NCBI GenBank assembly: GCA_029379385.1
Contig: CM055611.1
Coordinates: 9,486,001 to 9,550,000 of the forward strand
Direction: 5' to 3'
Origin: Quillaja saponaria
Lineage: Eukaryota > Streptophyta > Magnoliopsida > Fabales > Quillajaceae
Length of the DNA: 64,000 bases
In this document: piece by piece, positions 1 to 11,535 of the stretch
Layout: the number at the start of each line of letters is the position of its first letter
How positions within the stretch are numbered: position 1 is the first letter of the stretch
Position numbers and translations under genes: made by a program
Notes under the pieces: generated by a model
The model's database searches: none
Told to the model about the DNA's origin: nothing
The model's input: only the letters and a program-made list of their open reading frames with translations

Positions 1-175
1 TGTCCTTATGGAAAGGTGCCTTGTAACTGTCGACAAGAAAAACAAACTCACTATGTATGACCTGCTTAGAGACATGGAAAGAGAAATTGTTCGTGAAAAA
101 TCGGCAAGGGCACCTGAGGAACATAGTATATTATGGTTTCATGAAGACGTGCTTGATGTGCTAACAAAACATATT
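1..175 (+). pseudogene. TNL receptor, end of NB-ARC exon (partial)
   Basis: The reading frame from the window edge to a GT donor at 176 encodes the last part of an NB-ARC domain (ARC2) of a TIR-NB-LRR immune receptor. Recognisable pieces are ERCLVTVD, the MHD block and EIVRE...RLWFHEDV-like text near the end. The MHD motif reads Met-Tyr-Asp (bases 53-61) instead of Met-His-Asp. The exon ends at TKHI followed by gtaaga, a normal splice donor. The gene begins outside the window; the TIR and P-loop are not visible here. It continues into the duplicated exon at 382/1167 and the LRR exon at 1587, which carries stops, so the gene is a pseudogene although this exon is open. Confidence 0.85.
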
Positions 176-381
176 GTAAGAATTACTTTCTCTGTATTTA
201 TTGCTCTATGTTTCATATTTATCATCATACTGTTTCCTCATTGCCAACAATATATACAAGAAGAGTGGGTGAGAACTTGATCCATTCTATTCAATATATG
301 AGGCATATGTAATGACTAGTAAGTATACTACATGTCTACATCATTCTAGTGCTAATATATATACCGTGTAGCTTTTGACAG

Positions 382-590
382 GGAACAAAAGTTATTGAAG
401 GAATCTCTCTGACAGTGCCCAGACTAGACAAAGTGAGTTTCAATACCAAAGCCTTTCAAGAGATGAAGAGACTCAGATTGCTTCAACTTGGTCATGTAAA
501 ACTTATTGGTGAATATGAATATCTTTCAAAAGATTTGAGATGGCTTTGTTGGCATAAATTTCCTTTAGGAAGCATACCAGAGGACTTTAT
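382..590 (+). pseudogene. TNL NB/LRR junction exon, copy 1 (3' truncated)
   Basis: Encodes the usual TNL segment after NB-ARC: GTKVIEGISL, KVSFNTKAFQEMKRLRLLQL, then EYLSKDLRWLCWHKFPL. It is preceded by a good acceptor (gcttttgacag at 371-381). The match to TNLs stops after PEDF at about 588, where sequence runs into unrelated T-rich DNA, so the 3' part and donor are lost. It is a tandem copy of the exon at 1167-1442. Confidence 0.85.
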
Positions 591-699
591 TCTTCTTTTT
601 GTTTTATTTTCTTATCTTTTTCTTCCTTCCTAACCAACTTAGCCCTCTTCTTTGTTTTTAATTTAACATTTTGAAATGAGATTTTTTTTATAAGTGTTT

Positions 700-985
700 T
701 TAAAAAATTGAGTGCTCAGTCCTAATAGGTGGATTTGGAGAAAGAGATTTAGTGATTCTATTCCTGATTCTATTTAGTGTGCGGGAACAAAACCGCCCGG
801 TGGGAGGTGGTGTGCGGGGCTGAGTTACTTTGTTGGCCCTTTGCTTGTTTTGTATGCTTTAATTACCTTTATTATTTTAATTGAATTGTGTTTGTTAAGT
901 GTTATATTTCCGTAACTATGTAAGTACAACATTAGTGATTTTGTGATTTAGAATATACTGATATATTAAATGACTATACATATAT
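700..985 (+). mobile_element. Ty3/gypsy-type LTR fragment
   Basis: This stretch holds the block gtgctcagtcc ... gtgggaggtggtgtg ... gctgagttac ... ttgtttgttaagtgttat, which occurs in the LTR at 37,780-40,297 (plus, around 39,470-39,640) and in inverse orientation in the LTRs at 7,631-10,755 (around 8,285-8,490) and 20,355-24,406 (around 20,940-21,210). It is only about 290 of the 2.5-4 kb LTR. No ends or target duplications are visible. Confidence 0.75.
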
Positions 986-1166
986 ATATATAAATATTTA
1001 TCATTTATCATTTATCATCATGCTGATTCCTAATTGCAAGCAATACATACAAGAAGAGTGGGTGAGATTTTGAACCACTATTCAATATATGAGGCATATG
1101 TAATGACTAATGAGCATACTACATCACTGTAGTGCTAATATATATCGTGTACTTTTTGATGACAAT

Positions 1167-1442
1167 GGAACAAAAGTTATTGAAGGAATCTCACTGACAG
1201 TGCCCAGACTAGACAAAGTGAGTTTCAATAACAAAGCCTTTAAGGAGATGAAGAGACTCAGATTGTTTCAACTTGGTCATGTTAAACTTGTTGGTGAATA
1301 TGAATATCTTTCGAAAGACTTGAGATGGCTTTGTTGGCATAAATTTCCTTTAGGAAGCATACCAGAGGACTTTTACTTGGGATGTTTAGTTGCTATGGAC
1401 TTAATATACGGCAATCTCAAAATCGTTTGGAAGGCACTCCAG
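1167..1442 (+). pseudogene. TNL NB/LRR junction exon, copy 2 (acceptor lost)
   Basis: Second copy of the same exon, complete at its 3' side: it continues past PEDF into GCLVAMDLIYGNLKIVWK and ends at a donor (ag|gtacta at 1443). Its 5' side has lost the splice acceptor: copy 1 reads gacagggaac, this copy reads gacaatggaac. The exon is otherwise open. It should splice to the LRR exon at 1587, only 144 bases away, a typical spacing for such genes. Confidence 0.85.
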
Positions 1443-1586
1443 GTACTAATTAATATATTTTTCTCTATCTTATTTACTTTCACTGTTTGACATGACATCT
1501 AGTAACATTGAAATTTCTATCTTTTTGTTATCTTTTCTCTCATTTATTTTCTGTTGTTTATGTTCTTTTTATAACAATTAATAAAG

Positions 1587-2352
1587 AAGCTGAAACTCCT
1601 CAATCTCACTCATTCATCTTATCTTGCCCAAATCCCTGATTTTTCGTATGTTCCGAATCTTGAGAAGTTAATATTCAAATACTGTCCAAGATTGTCCATG
1701 GTGCATGAATCCATTGGGGATCTTAATAGTCTTGTTTTGGTAAACTTTAGAGACTGTAAGAGCCTTTGTAATTTGCCAAGAAGTTTCTACTAGTAGAAGT
1801 CTCTCAAAACTCTCATTCTTTCTGGTTGCACAAAGATTAAAAGATTATAAGAGGACTTGGACCAGATGGAATCCTTAATATCTCTTATTGCAGCTAACAC
1901 TAATATATCTCAAGTGCCATTTTCAATCGTAAACTGAAAGAGCATCAGATATTTGTCTCTGTGGCTATCAAGGAACTTCATATTCCTTACTCATTTGGTC
2001 TTGGATGTCACCAAGAGATGCTCCTCAGTCACATACTTGCTCATTTGGGTGCCTTTCGTCTCTGGTTTCTTTGAATCTAAGGAGTGAATATTTCCATAGT
2101 CTTCCATCAATACCCGGTGGCCTTTCAAAGTTTGGAAAGCTAGGGATACAATATGGCTTAAAGCTCCAATTAGCTCGGCATTTAGCAAGAAATTTCAATG
2201 TCTTATCTTCATTAAATAGCAAAATGTTGAAGAAAACATCAGCATACCTAAAGCTACCATCCAAGGATCAAATAATTTGTTGAACTCTCTTATGATTCAT
2301 AGAGGAGGTTCCAACAAAATGACAACTATCCTCACACAGAGCATCTTACAGG
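1587..2352 (+). pseudogene. TNL leucine-rich repeat exon, four stops
   Basis: After an acceptor (ataaag|aag) the frame reads LKLLNLTHSSYLAQIPDFS, then SMVHESIGDLNSLVLVNF, DCKSLCNLPRSFY, a standard TNL LRR. Two adjacent TAG codons at 1791-1796, TAA at 1848 and TGA at 1935 interrupt it in frame. A frameshift follows before 2005, where LRR text resumes (SSLVSLNLRSEYFHSLPSI). The match fades near 2350 at ctcacacagagcatcttacag followed by gtttct, which looks like the exon end and donor. The C-terminal exon is not found downstream. Confidence 0.85.
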
Positions 2353-3120
2353 TTTCTTTCATCTCCTTAGCTGTTTAGCAACGTATGGTTTAAAAATTAA
2401 TTACATTTATACTGAAAGTAACAAATGTTTCTAGTTAATATTTAGTAGAAATAGAATTTAAAATTATGCAAGCTGTTTGTCATTCTAATTTTACTAGAAT
2501 ATACAATTCAACTTTAAGTTTTAATATTTATTTATTTATTTTCTGCATTATGTTGCTTTAACTGAGCAGGTTGTGTATGTTTGATCAGCGGTTATACTCA
2601 CTGCTTTGTACACAGTTCAAACTCATTAAATGGGATCAAGTTTATCAAAATGTGTAAGCTATGGTGCTTTTTGTGTAAACATATAATTGGTGTATGTAAA
2701 AAAAAATAAAAAATAAAAACCATCAAATATTGCTGATTGTAATACTAAAACCAGAAGTACCATTGGACAAGAAAAATGCATTATTAATGAAAATCTCAAG
2801 GGACCGTTGAGAATTTTTGTCAAATCCTGATCTTTATTTATGTTTTGTTTGTTTAAGCTTTCATCCTCCTCCAGGTCTAGTCTTGGAGACGTGCAAATGA
2901 CCATCCAAATTTGTATATGGTTTACTTACAACTTTCAAGGTTTGTGCACACTACATTTCTCCAAGTTAAATTATGCCTGTATTTATTGAATAGGAATGGT
3001 CTGCTAGTGGGTTTGGTAACTTTGTTCTCCCTACCTATGATTATTTTGAATGGTTCATCTATGTAAAATAAATATAGAGAAAGAAATAGTAGTAGCTTGG
3101 ATAATTCCAAAACTATATCA
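2353..3120. other. No gene recognised
   Basis: AT-rich sequence after the LRR exon. Short open frames on the minus strand (2659-2904, 2922-3110) have no recognisable domain. It may hold the next TNL intron, but no exon is visible. Confidence 0.5.
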
Positions 3121-3129
3121 GGACCTTAA

Positions 3130-3755
3130 ATTTATAATAGAGCAATTACATAAGACTTGTTTATCTAACCAATGTGTGACTGAATACCTAACATAACTTA
3201 ATACTAAATATACTCTAACACTCTCCCTCAAGCTAGAGCATATTTATGCTCAAGCTTGTACAAGTATAATCCCAAGTATCAAAACTCTCAATACTCCCAT
3301 ATAACAAAAAAATTATATCAAGTTCACTCGACTCACTATGTGCCTAAGAGAATGAGAACGAGAACGACACAAAAAACATGTGCCTAAAAGAAAATGACTC
3401 AAACAACATATGCCTCAAATAGAATTGTTGGTTCACAACCAACGTAAAATGCCAAATTGGCAACAATTTTTGCAGAGAACTTCTCTGCTCGAAAACTAAG
3501 ATAAGGCAACTCCAGAATCAGTGATAACGGGTAAGGAATGTTGAAAACTCTTCAATCTCTTCAATCTTGAATGGAGGTTGTGTAAAATGACTAAACAACC
3601 AACAAACATAAAGACAAACTTCTACAAAAACTTCAAAACTAACAGCATCAAAAGCTTCAAAACTATTCGGGGCTGCCACCAAAGAGGAGTGGCGGCAACC
3701 CTAAGATTAAACTTGGGTTTAGATCAAACTCACTTTGATACCATATAAAAATGCA
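3130..3755 (-). mobile_element. Ty1/copia leader/LTR-adjacent remnant
   Basis: On the minus strand a primer-binding-like TGGTATCAAAGTGAG lies at about 3,732-3,746, followed by leader-like sequence. Further on is the block tgctctagcttgagggagagtg (about 3,219-3,240), typical of sequence near copia LTRs. The primer site directly follows reverse-transcriptase coding text (see 3,756-4,028), so the order is rearranged. Exact LTR ends are not visible. Confidence 0.45.
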
Positions 3756-4028
3756 TTTTTGATATCTAATTGATGTAATGGCCAATTAAAGATGGCTGCA
3801 AGAGAGAAAAAGTCTTATAGTAACAGGAGAAAAAGTCTTATAGTAATCTATACTATAGACCTGAGTGTAACCTTTAGCCACCAAACGAGCTTTCAACTTG
3901 TCAATAAAGCCATGACGATGAACCTTCACAGTAAACACCCAACGACAACCAACAACAGATTTACCCAAGAGGAGCTTCACAAGTTCCCAGGTATGACTGT
4001 CTTTTAAAGCTAGCATATTTTCATCCAT
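3756..4028 (-). pseudogene. Copia reverse transcriptase, N-terminal fragment
   Basis: Encodes the start of an RVT_2 domain: [39 protein letters not shown], then after a break HQLDIKNAFLYG. It ends there, before the YVDD active site, and runs straight into a primer-binding-like site. It lies downstream (minus strand) of the pol linker at 4,038-4,499 and integrase at 4,573-4,875, so these form one degraded element. Confidence 0.85.
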
Positions 4029-4037
4029 AGCATCTCT

Positions 4038-4499
4038 TTACCTAGAATGTTTTAAAGCTTCAAACACAGAGTTAGGAATAGAAACACCAGATAATGAAGT
4101 GACAAAAGAATAATACGAAGGAGACAAATGATCATAGGAAACAAAATTTGAAATGCAATAGATAGTAGTAGGACGAGCATAAACTGAAGGACATGTATGT
4201 TTACCTTTTCGAATGGCAAGAGGAAGATTAGAGTCAGAAGGAGCTGGATCTGAAGGCAAAGAAAGAACTGGCGAAGCACTAGAATCTAACAAAATACTCT
4301 TGTCTACTTGGCATTGAATGTAAACTTGTAAATTAGGATGAGATAGACTACCAGAAGGACTTAAAAGACGCTCAGTAGACAACAGAAGAGGAACAGGTAA
4401 TGGAAGAACTATTTCGATGTCTATAGTGTCATGCGAGTCAGTGTAGTATAGGGTAGATTCAAAAAAGGTAACATCCACACAAACAAAAATACAATTCAA
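4038..4499 (-). pseudogene. Copia pol linker between integrase and RT
   Basis: A 153-codon open frame, rich in Ser, Pro and Leu, between integrase and RT fragments on the same strand. It begins with NCIFVCVDVTFFESTLYY, a form of the conserved copia block V.FV..DVTFFE at the integrase C-terminus. The rest matches the variable linker of copia polyproteins and ends with SVFEALKHSR next to the RT start. Confidence 0.75.
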
Positions 4500-4572
4500 C
4501 GAAGGACTATAACATCTATAAACTTTTTATGTATGAGTGTATCTAAGAAAATACATTTAATAGAACGAGGAT

Positions 4573-4875
4573 CTAGTTTATCAATACCCTGAGAGAGTTG
4601 ATGCATAAATGACACACAACCAAAAATGGGAGGGGGTATAGAAAACATAGGAGCATGTGGAAATAGGACAGAAAATGGAATTTTTTATGAAGAACTGATG
4701 ATGACATTCCATTTATGAGATAACAAGCCATAAAAACTGCATCACTCCAAAACATTTTAGGAACATTCATCTGACATAATAAAGTACGAGTAGTGTCTAT
4801 AAGATGACGATTCTTTCTCTCGGCCACCTCATTTGTTATGAAGTGTGTGAGCAAAAAGATTGATGAATTATTCAT
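4573..4875 (-). pseudogene. Copia integrase C-terminal fragment
   Basis: Contains the hallmark NEVAERKNRHLIDTTRTLL (canonical NGVAERKNRHL) followed by PKMFWSDAVFMACYLIN, the end of the rve integrase core of plant copia elements. Upstream parts (gag, protease, DD of the catalytic triad) are absent; the region above 4,900 shows no coding text. Confidence 0.85.
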
Positions 4876-4899
4876 GAAGCAGTCATAAATGTGTTAAAT

Positions 4900-6800
4900 G
4901 AAGTAGTAAAATATTCTTTAGCATTGTTACTACGAATTATGGGAATTTTTTTATTTATTTATTTTTTTTATTTTTGCTAGTCAGAATTTTGACAGTTTGT
5001 GTATCTTGATGCCATACTTAAGGATTAATTTTTGGAAAGATATGAGATTCAAGAAGTTATCTAGATGCCAAAGCTTATATGTATGCAACAGATTTTTTAA
5101 TTTCATGAAGATTTAGAACTTGTGCTGTAATTTAGAAATATCTAGTTACTACATCGCTATTTAGTTTTCTAATATTGATTTTGGAGTTTCTCTCAGTGCT
5201 TTCTATCATAAAATAATGGTAGAATGTAGAAATTTTGACATTTCACTTACCTTCCCATTGTAATTTAATTGCAATTGACTACATGCCCTTTTATTTTATT
5301 TTTATACTTTGCAGCTAAAATTGTGAAAGAAATTGTTAATCTAGAAATTTTGAATTTAAAAAACAATTCCAACTACAAAAAGACAAAAAAAAAAAAAAAA
5401 AAAAAAAGAGAAAGAAGATGAAGAAGAAAATGAAAAGAATTAAAAACCAATATCCAAAAAGATGACACTTCTTTTTGTTTAATAAAAATAGCAACCTCAA
5501 TAGAATAAGGTGGAAAGAACAATTCTACTTCACTATTAAACAATCATCTCTATAAAATCTGCATATTCCATATTCTGAATACAAAATCTGCATTATGAAA
5601 TCTAAAACGTGCAACATTTAGTAACTCATTTTTGTGGTACTATTATAGAAATTACATCCCACATCGAAATTTTTCGACTATAAGAAGAAAAAATAAAGAA
5701 AGATTCTAATTGAGATTGAGAGATAATGCTTTATTTCTCATTAATAATCTTATTAGTTGGAAAAATATTACAACCAACACTTCTATAGATACATTTAACC
5801 TTGCAGTACATGAAAGAAAGCTAGAACTACCTACACAAATATCATAAACTTTGAACTATTACCCATCCAAATGTTGTTGTGACTGGTGACATTTAACTCA
5901 GCTTCAAATTCTACTTGAATTTCGCCTTCATCCATCTCTTTCACGTATCCATCTTTTCCACTTGTGCTACATTTTAAAAAACATGCACACTAATACTTTT
6001 GGTTAATTAAATCATGTTGGTATTTGATTGAATTGAAATATTGTTCATTTTGAGCGTGAACTTGCCGAAATATCAATGACAGTATAAGCCATAAGATTAT
6101 CTAAAGTTATGACTTAAGTGGTAAAAAAGTGCTTCCAAAATAGTTTTTTAAGATGTTTTAAAGCCTGTTTTAAGAGACGTAACAAGATGGAGAATGTTGA
6201 TTATTGCATGTTCAGACTCAAAGTCAGGGGAAGCTGCTAAATAGAGCACTAAAAGTTGTATATACTATTCATTCACAGTTCCTATAACCTATATTTTTTT
6301 TTTCTATAGCAGAAGCAAACCAAAAAGAATATGTAAATGAATTAAAAAATAATTCACTTACAAATAAGGAAAGAAATATAAGGACTTTAAAATAAGGTGA
6401 TACACTCATATTATTCTATCTTTTTAGTACTATATTCTTAGTCTTTTATGCATATTTTATGTATTACCTTAGTTTACTTATCTTGTTTTGTGTTTAACAG
6501 TGCTTGGAGATATAAAGAGTAAAATGGAGTAGAATTGAGCGTTTGAGTATGTAATGGAGTTAAGGACTAGAATAAGCACATTGAGTCGAGTCTATGAGTT
6601 GATAATGTGCAAATCCTAATTGAATTAGGAATCCTAGTGATACTAACATAGATTCATGTTGTTAAACATCTCAACATAAAGAAATGATAATAAAATAGAT
6701 GCAGCTAAGGAATACTCACTTAAATGCATATGTGCACATATATATATATAAGGTGCAACACTTATATGTTTATACTACTAACCTACTTAAAAAATTAGCT
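4900..6800. other. No gene recognised; AT-rich, poly-A tract
   Basis: About 1.9 kb without recognisable coding text. It holds an A-run at about 5,387-5,406 followed by A/G-rich sequence, and a TCCCACATCG motif (about 5,656) of the kind often seen in retroelement termini. No element ends could be paired. Confidence 0.5.
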
Positions 6801-7012
6801 TAAGCTTGTGTGGGAGTTGATGACTCTCTTGTCAAACGCATTAATACTCTCAGATTTTCCCATGGTAGTGATTCCTGTAAAAAAATAACTCTGAAGATAA
6901 GAAAGTGCCCAATAATTCTTAATCTTGTACAAGCCTTTTACATGTATGTTATATTGCAAATTATATTTGCCAATGACATAAAGTCACTAATACTCAAATT
7001 CTTCCACCGTTT

Positions 7013-7489
7013 CTAACTTAAATAACTCATAAAATTCAACACACCATTTTGCATATTTCTCGCGAAGAACTGAATTAGACCAACTACTAAATTTTGAAGT
7101 GATATGCCATATGCAAAAATATGCTTTGTAAATGGCAACTCCTTTTTAATTGCTTCGGTCATCCATGGGTCTTGATTCATTAACATAGTCTTTGGTGGCT
7201 TCTTCATCCAATTCAAAAAAATCTATACATAAAAATAAGTAATAAGTTACAAGAAAAGTGAACAGGTCATAATGATTAAAACAAATTTTTTTTTTCGTTT
7301 CATTTGAAAACATACCTTCATTAACCATTGAAAGGCACTAATCGCTTTATTCTCAAAAGTGAAACTAAAACATATGGTCTTTCCGTGATTGTTAACACCC
7401 ACAAAAATGAAAAAAGGCATCTCATAAGAATTCATTTTGTAAGTTGTGTCAAAAACAACTACATCTCCATATTTCTTATCACAACCCAA
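7013..7489 (-). pseudogene. FAR1-related / MULE transposase fragment with intron
   Basis: Minus-strand exon 7,489-7,316 encodes YGDVVVFDTTYKMNSYEMPF, FVGVNNHGKT, then SAFQWLMK, the MULE transposase core of FAR1/FHY3-like proteins. A 93-base intron (7,315-7,223, gtatgt...atag) follows, and the second exon continues in frame with NWMKKPPKTM, NQDPWMTEAIKKELPFT. The expected TDQD reads MNQD, so one acidic residue of that block is gone. The FAR1 DNA-binding N-terminus and the SWIM zinc finger are absent. It is either a decayed MULE or a truncated FAR1-like gene; upstream sequence past 7,500 is cut off by an LTR at 7,631. Confidence 0.8.
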
Positions 7490-7630
7490 ATCGGTGCCAT
7501 GATTGGCGAATGGATCAAGGTGAACATAACCCTACTATGACCCAAACAAGCCTACAAAAATCGTCATCTATGACCGGAAGCAAATATCTAAACAGAAACA
7601 AATTCAAGAATAAGGTTGCAGTGGAGTCTA

Positions 7631-10600
7631 TGTTACACCCTTCACGGAGGCATGACTGATCGAACGAATGATAACCAAACCATTGTATCCCTGATTCCAA
7701 ATCAAAGAAATAACTATAACTCTTGACCAACCACTAAATAAAAATAAAAATTAATAAAACAAAAGTTTATAGTAAAAGTTTGTTGCCTGAAATAATCATA
7801 ACTTCTTAAAAATTTCGGCAGAGGTTCCTTGCAATAGGAACATGCCTTAAAATTAAACCTATAAACTCCTGTTTTTATACAACAACAACATAAAGACAAC
7901 AAGGAGCTTTGCTCAGTCCACATCATAAACAAGACAAATACTAGACTATTACATCATACAAAAATAGACACCCCATAGTTTTAATGCGATTACAAACTTT
8001 TGTCCTTGACTTAAAGTTTGAAATTTCGAATTTTTTTCTCCTTGCTGTAAAATCCTTGTCAAACCCCATATCAATGGTTAACTTCCTTTAAGGTTCTGTT
8101 ACTACAAAATATATCCACATAAGAGGGATAAATCCTACGGACTCTGTGAGTGGAAAACGTACCCTAAGGGTACTAATATCATATTACACACATGTAGAAT
8201 ATATAATCAATTGATATCAACATGTCATATATTTCAAAACTACTAAGATTATGCATATACAAAAATAAACTTAGCAAACATAGTTCAATTAGTACACTAT
8301 ATAATCCAATTAAAATAATTAAAGTATACAAAGCAAGCAAATTGCCAACAAATTAACTCAACCTTGCACACCACCTCCCACCTGGCAGTTTTATGCCTGC
8401 ACACCAAACAAAATCAGAAACAGAATTACTGAAATCATAGTCACTGAATCCATTCTTCACATCCACTTACCAAGACTGAGCACTCAATTCTTTTAAAACA
8501 TTTATCAGAATCAGAAAATCTTAAAACATCTTAGGTGCACCTAGATTTCAATTTTAGAAATAATATCATTTTGGAAAACATTTCACTTCATTAGCTCTTA
8601 TCAACCACAAACAATTTTAAACATCAAACACAATTTAATTAACTCAATGTAACACTATACATGTTAATTTTTTTTTTTTTTCATATAACACATCTATTCA
8701 AATACACATATTATATAGCTACCAAAGGTTAACAATTAACCACTCACCTTTAGCCAATTTTATTCATCATTTACACTTGTGTTCATATACATTGTTGATT
8801 CAACCACACTTTCCAAAATTGCAATTACAGTTTTCAAGTAATACAATTATAACATTTTGGTTATGAAAATCTAAAGTTTTCAAGTATTTTTTTTTTATTT
8901 CATAAGTTATTACCTTTTGGTTATAAAAATCTAAAGTTACTGTGTTTCAAGTATTTATTTAAAATTAACTCTTCTTTAGTTATTTTCACAATGATCATGG
9001 AGATTTATTTGATTTTCGCTTATATACCTAACCAAATTTAACAAAACCAAGTTTAAATATTATCTTTAAGAAGTTATGTATCTTTTTTATTTAGAAACTT
9101 TTCATAAAATTAGTCTTAAACTCACTCAATTCCTTTCATGAACAAAAACAAGGCACTGCACAAATTTTTTGTTATCAAGATCGAACTCCCATAGCTTATA
9201 AAAACTTCATTCTGAGGAATTAAATTACAAAACTTTCTAGTCTAGCTAGGTATTAGGAACATTTCATCTTCAGAACTCTACTCTTAATTTAACCTTTAAA
9301 ACCCTCTAAAGTCAGTTACATTAAAACATGTTCAATCAGGTACCAGAAAATCATAACCCTAACTTCCAATTCCTCCAAAAAATTCATAACAAGGAATTAA
9401 AACTGGCACCACTATAGATTTACTCTTTAGTAAGTTATGAACAACTTTTATTCTGAGATCCTAAGTTAATTCTAATCATAAACCTAACGAAGTCTCCCAG
9501 ACTAACTAAAGCTTACTAAAAATCTTACATGGACCTAGCCTGTGTCTAGAAGCTCTAACAAAAATATACTTGAAACCAGGTTATGATATTTTGAAGACAA
9601 CCTCTCAAGACCCTAAAATACACTTTCTCTATTTGAACTCTTAATTTAATTCATCCCTGAAAGCACCCAAACCACCAGATTTCTCTAACCCACGAAATTT
9701 GGTCCTGCACCCCTTCAAGATTCCTTTTGCTATCATTTTCTAGCACTCTACTCACAATTAAACATCTTGAATACATGATTTTCTTCAATTGCTATGTGTT
9801 TGTACAAATATATATGTAACTAAGAATCCCAATTCCCATCTTATTTACATTCCAAGTATTGTTTTCATATCAATTAATTTCCTAAAGTTCATTACATACT
9901 TATGTTACCCACTTCCTACACAAACTTAACCACTTTCCATATATATATATATATATATATATATATTCTTTAACCCCTTACTTCTTATGTTCCTTGTTCA
10001 AGATTCTTAATTCAATTTCATATAATTTCTCAACCGCAACATCAACATTCTAAACATCAATCCCACGTAATCTAACAACAACTTCACCTAAAGCTTTCTC
10101 TAATAACTCTTAACCCATGACCAATTTACCATTTACACTCCTAACTCATTAATTCCTACGTCTAACTCATCACACACTAAGGAATCCTTTAACATAGAAT
10201 AGCTAAACAAGAAAACTTTAAGTATTAGGTTGCTAAAAATACCCATATATAACCAATTAAGCTGTTGCCTTCACTCTTCCTCACTGGCTATTGATTCATG
10301 TAAAAAGAATTGCCAAGCTACAATTCTCTTTCACTTGTCATCGTTGCCTTAAGGCTCCCCTCACAAAGTGCCTTGCTGAACAACCACAAAGAAAGGGAAT
10401 TTACAGTTGCAGCAAGGGACATATAGCCACGGCCAACAAGAAAAAGGAAGTGCAAAACATTCCAAGGATGAGCAAACTTCTATCGGCCATAGGAAGGCAG
10501 CAGGCTAAAATCTTTTGTCTGCTAAGAAGCTGCTGTTGGCTACAACCAGGAAGCTTGGAGCCGACCGTTTTCCTCCTAACAAACAGAACAGGATTTTACT

Positions 10601-10755
10601 GCCAAAGATCAAGGGCTTGAACCTTCTAGGAGTTAAATGAATCAAGGCTGGCAAGAACCAAGAAGGAAGAGATGAGATGTTTCAAAGGAGAGAAATTAAT
10701 CAGCTGATTCAAGGTAAGGAGAGAAAAAGGACAATGGCAGTGGATGGTGAGACTT
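7631..10755 (-). mobile_element. Ty3/gypsy-type LTR, truncated
   Basis: Begins tgttacaccc (element 3' end reads ...gggtgtaaca on the minus strand), followed by the same ordered blocks as the solo LTR at 20,355: catgactga...ataacc, cactctgtgagtgg, ccacctcccacc...gcagtt, actcactcaattc...aacaaaaacaaggcact. The distal ~0.6 kb present in the 20,355 copy is missing because sequence homologous to pararetrovirus starts at about 10,757. An internal open frame at 10,291-10,620 has no recognisable protein. Confidence 0.75.
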
Positions 10756-10770
10756 TCATCTATCTGATAT

Positions 10771-11520
10771 CTCTAAATAAGAGATTTTAAATTCTGTAAA
10801 ATAAGAAAATGGAAACCTTATAACAGATATAGTTAATACTTTAATTTATACCATAATAAATCATTTTGTAGGAGCTAATATGCTTAAACTGGATAAATCA
10901 CATGAACAGTTAATAAATTTAAGATGTCTAGATTTGTGCCATTTTCAATAGTACAAAAATGTCTTTTTATCTAGAGTCTATCAGAGACCAGATAGCCAAA
11001 CTGATTTTTGGAAAGAAATTTTTTTAACCAGTTTGTCAATTTTATTTCTAGATAAAATAAGAAATAAATTGAAAAATAAGCATGGAGGAAATATATCCTA
11101 TAGTAACTACACTTATGGCAAGTTAGCATCAAAAGTAGTATCTGAAGGAATATCGTTATGTAATGATATTATATTAAAATGTCAAATTGATAAAAAAAAA
11201 ATAAAAAATTGAGTGGGAAAAGAGCCTTATGAGATTTTTGTGAACAATTTGGATATCGCACAGGAAACCAACTTAAACAGTCTAAAAAGACTCAAATTTT
11301 AGAAAAAATTCTCTAATAAACCTTATAAGAGAAAACATTATAAAAAAATGAAAAGCAAAAAACATATTACTACAAACTTAGTAAAAAACATGTAGTTAAG
11401 GAAACTAATTTTAGAAAAATACCTATCTGCTACAAATGTGGAAAACTAGGTCATTTCCAAAATAAATGTAAATCTAAGAAGAAGATAAATACTCTGCAAA
11501 TCGATGAAGGATTAAAGAAA
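10771..11520 (+). pseudogene. Pararetroviral capsid region with CCHC knuckle (copy A)
   Basis: Frames aligned with the minus-strand copy at 49,507-50,430 encode a caulimovirid capsid core (LRCLDLCHF, FWKEIF) with several stops. Downstream, ICYKCGKLGHFQNKC at about 11,425-11,469 is an intact C-X2-C-X4-H-X4-C zinc knuckle, the RNA-binding motif at the capsid C-terminus. Lys-rich sequence precedes it. Broken by TAG/TGA codons, for example tgagtgggaaaagag at about 11,209. Confidence 0.8.
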
Positions 11521-11535
11521 TCCTTGTATTAAATC

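Larger units (their letters stand above)
286..1374 (+). repeat. Tandem duplication of intron plus TNL exon
   Basis: Bases about 286-588 recur at about 1078-1372 in direct orientation, starting in the intron (shared ttcaatatatgaggcat and cctaatgactag-like text) and covering most of the exon. The copies are about 790 bases apart. Between them lies a fragment of a gypsy-type LTR (about 700-985). Earlier intron text (atcatcatactg...caagaagagtgggtgag) is also repeated at 240-275 and 1017-1066. Confidence 0.85.

Noticed and set aside
10291..10620. 109-codon plus-strand open frame
   Set aside because: It lies inside LTR sequence shared with other LTR copies that do not keep the frame; no domain recognised.
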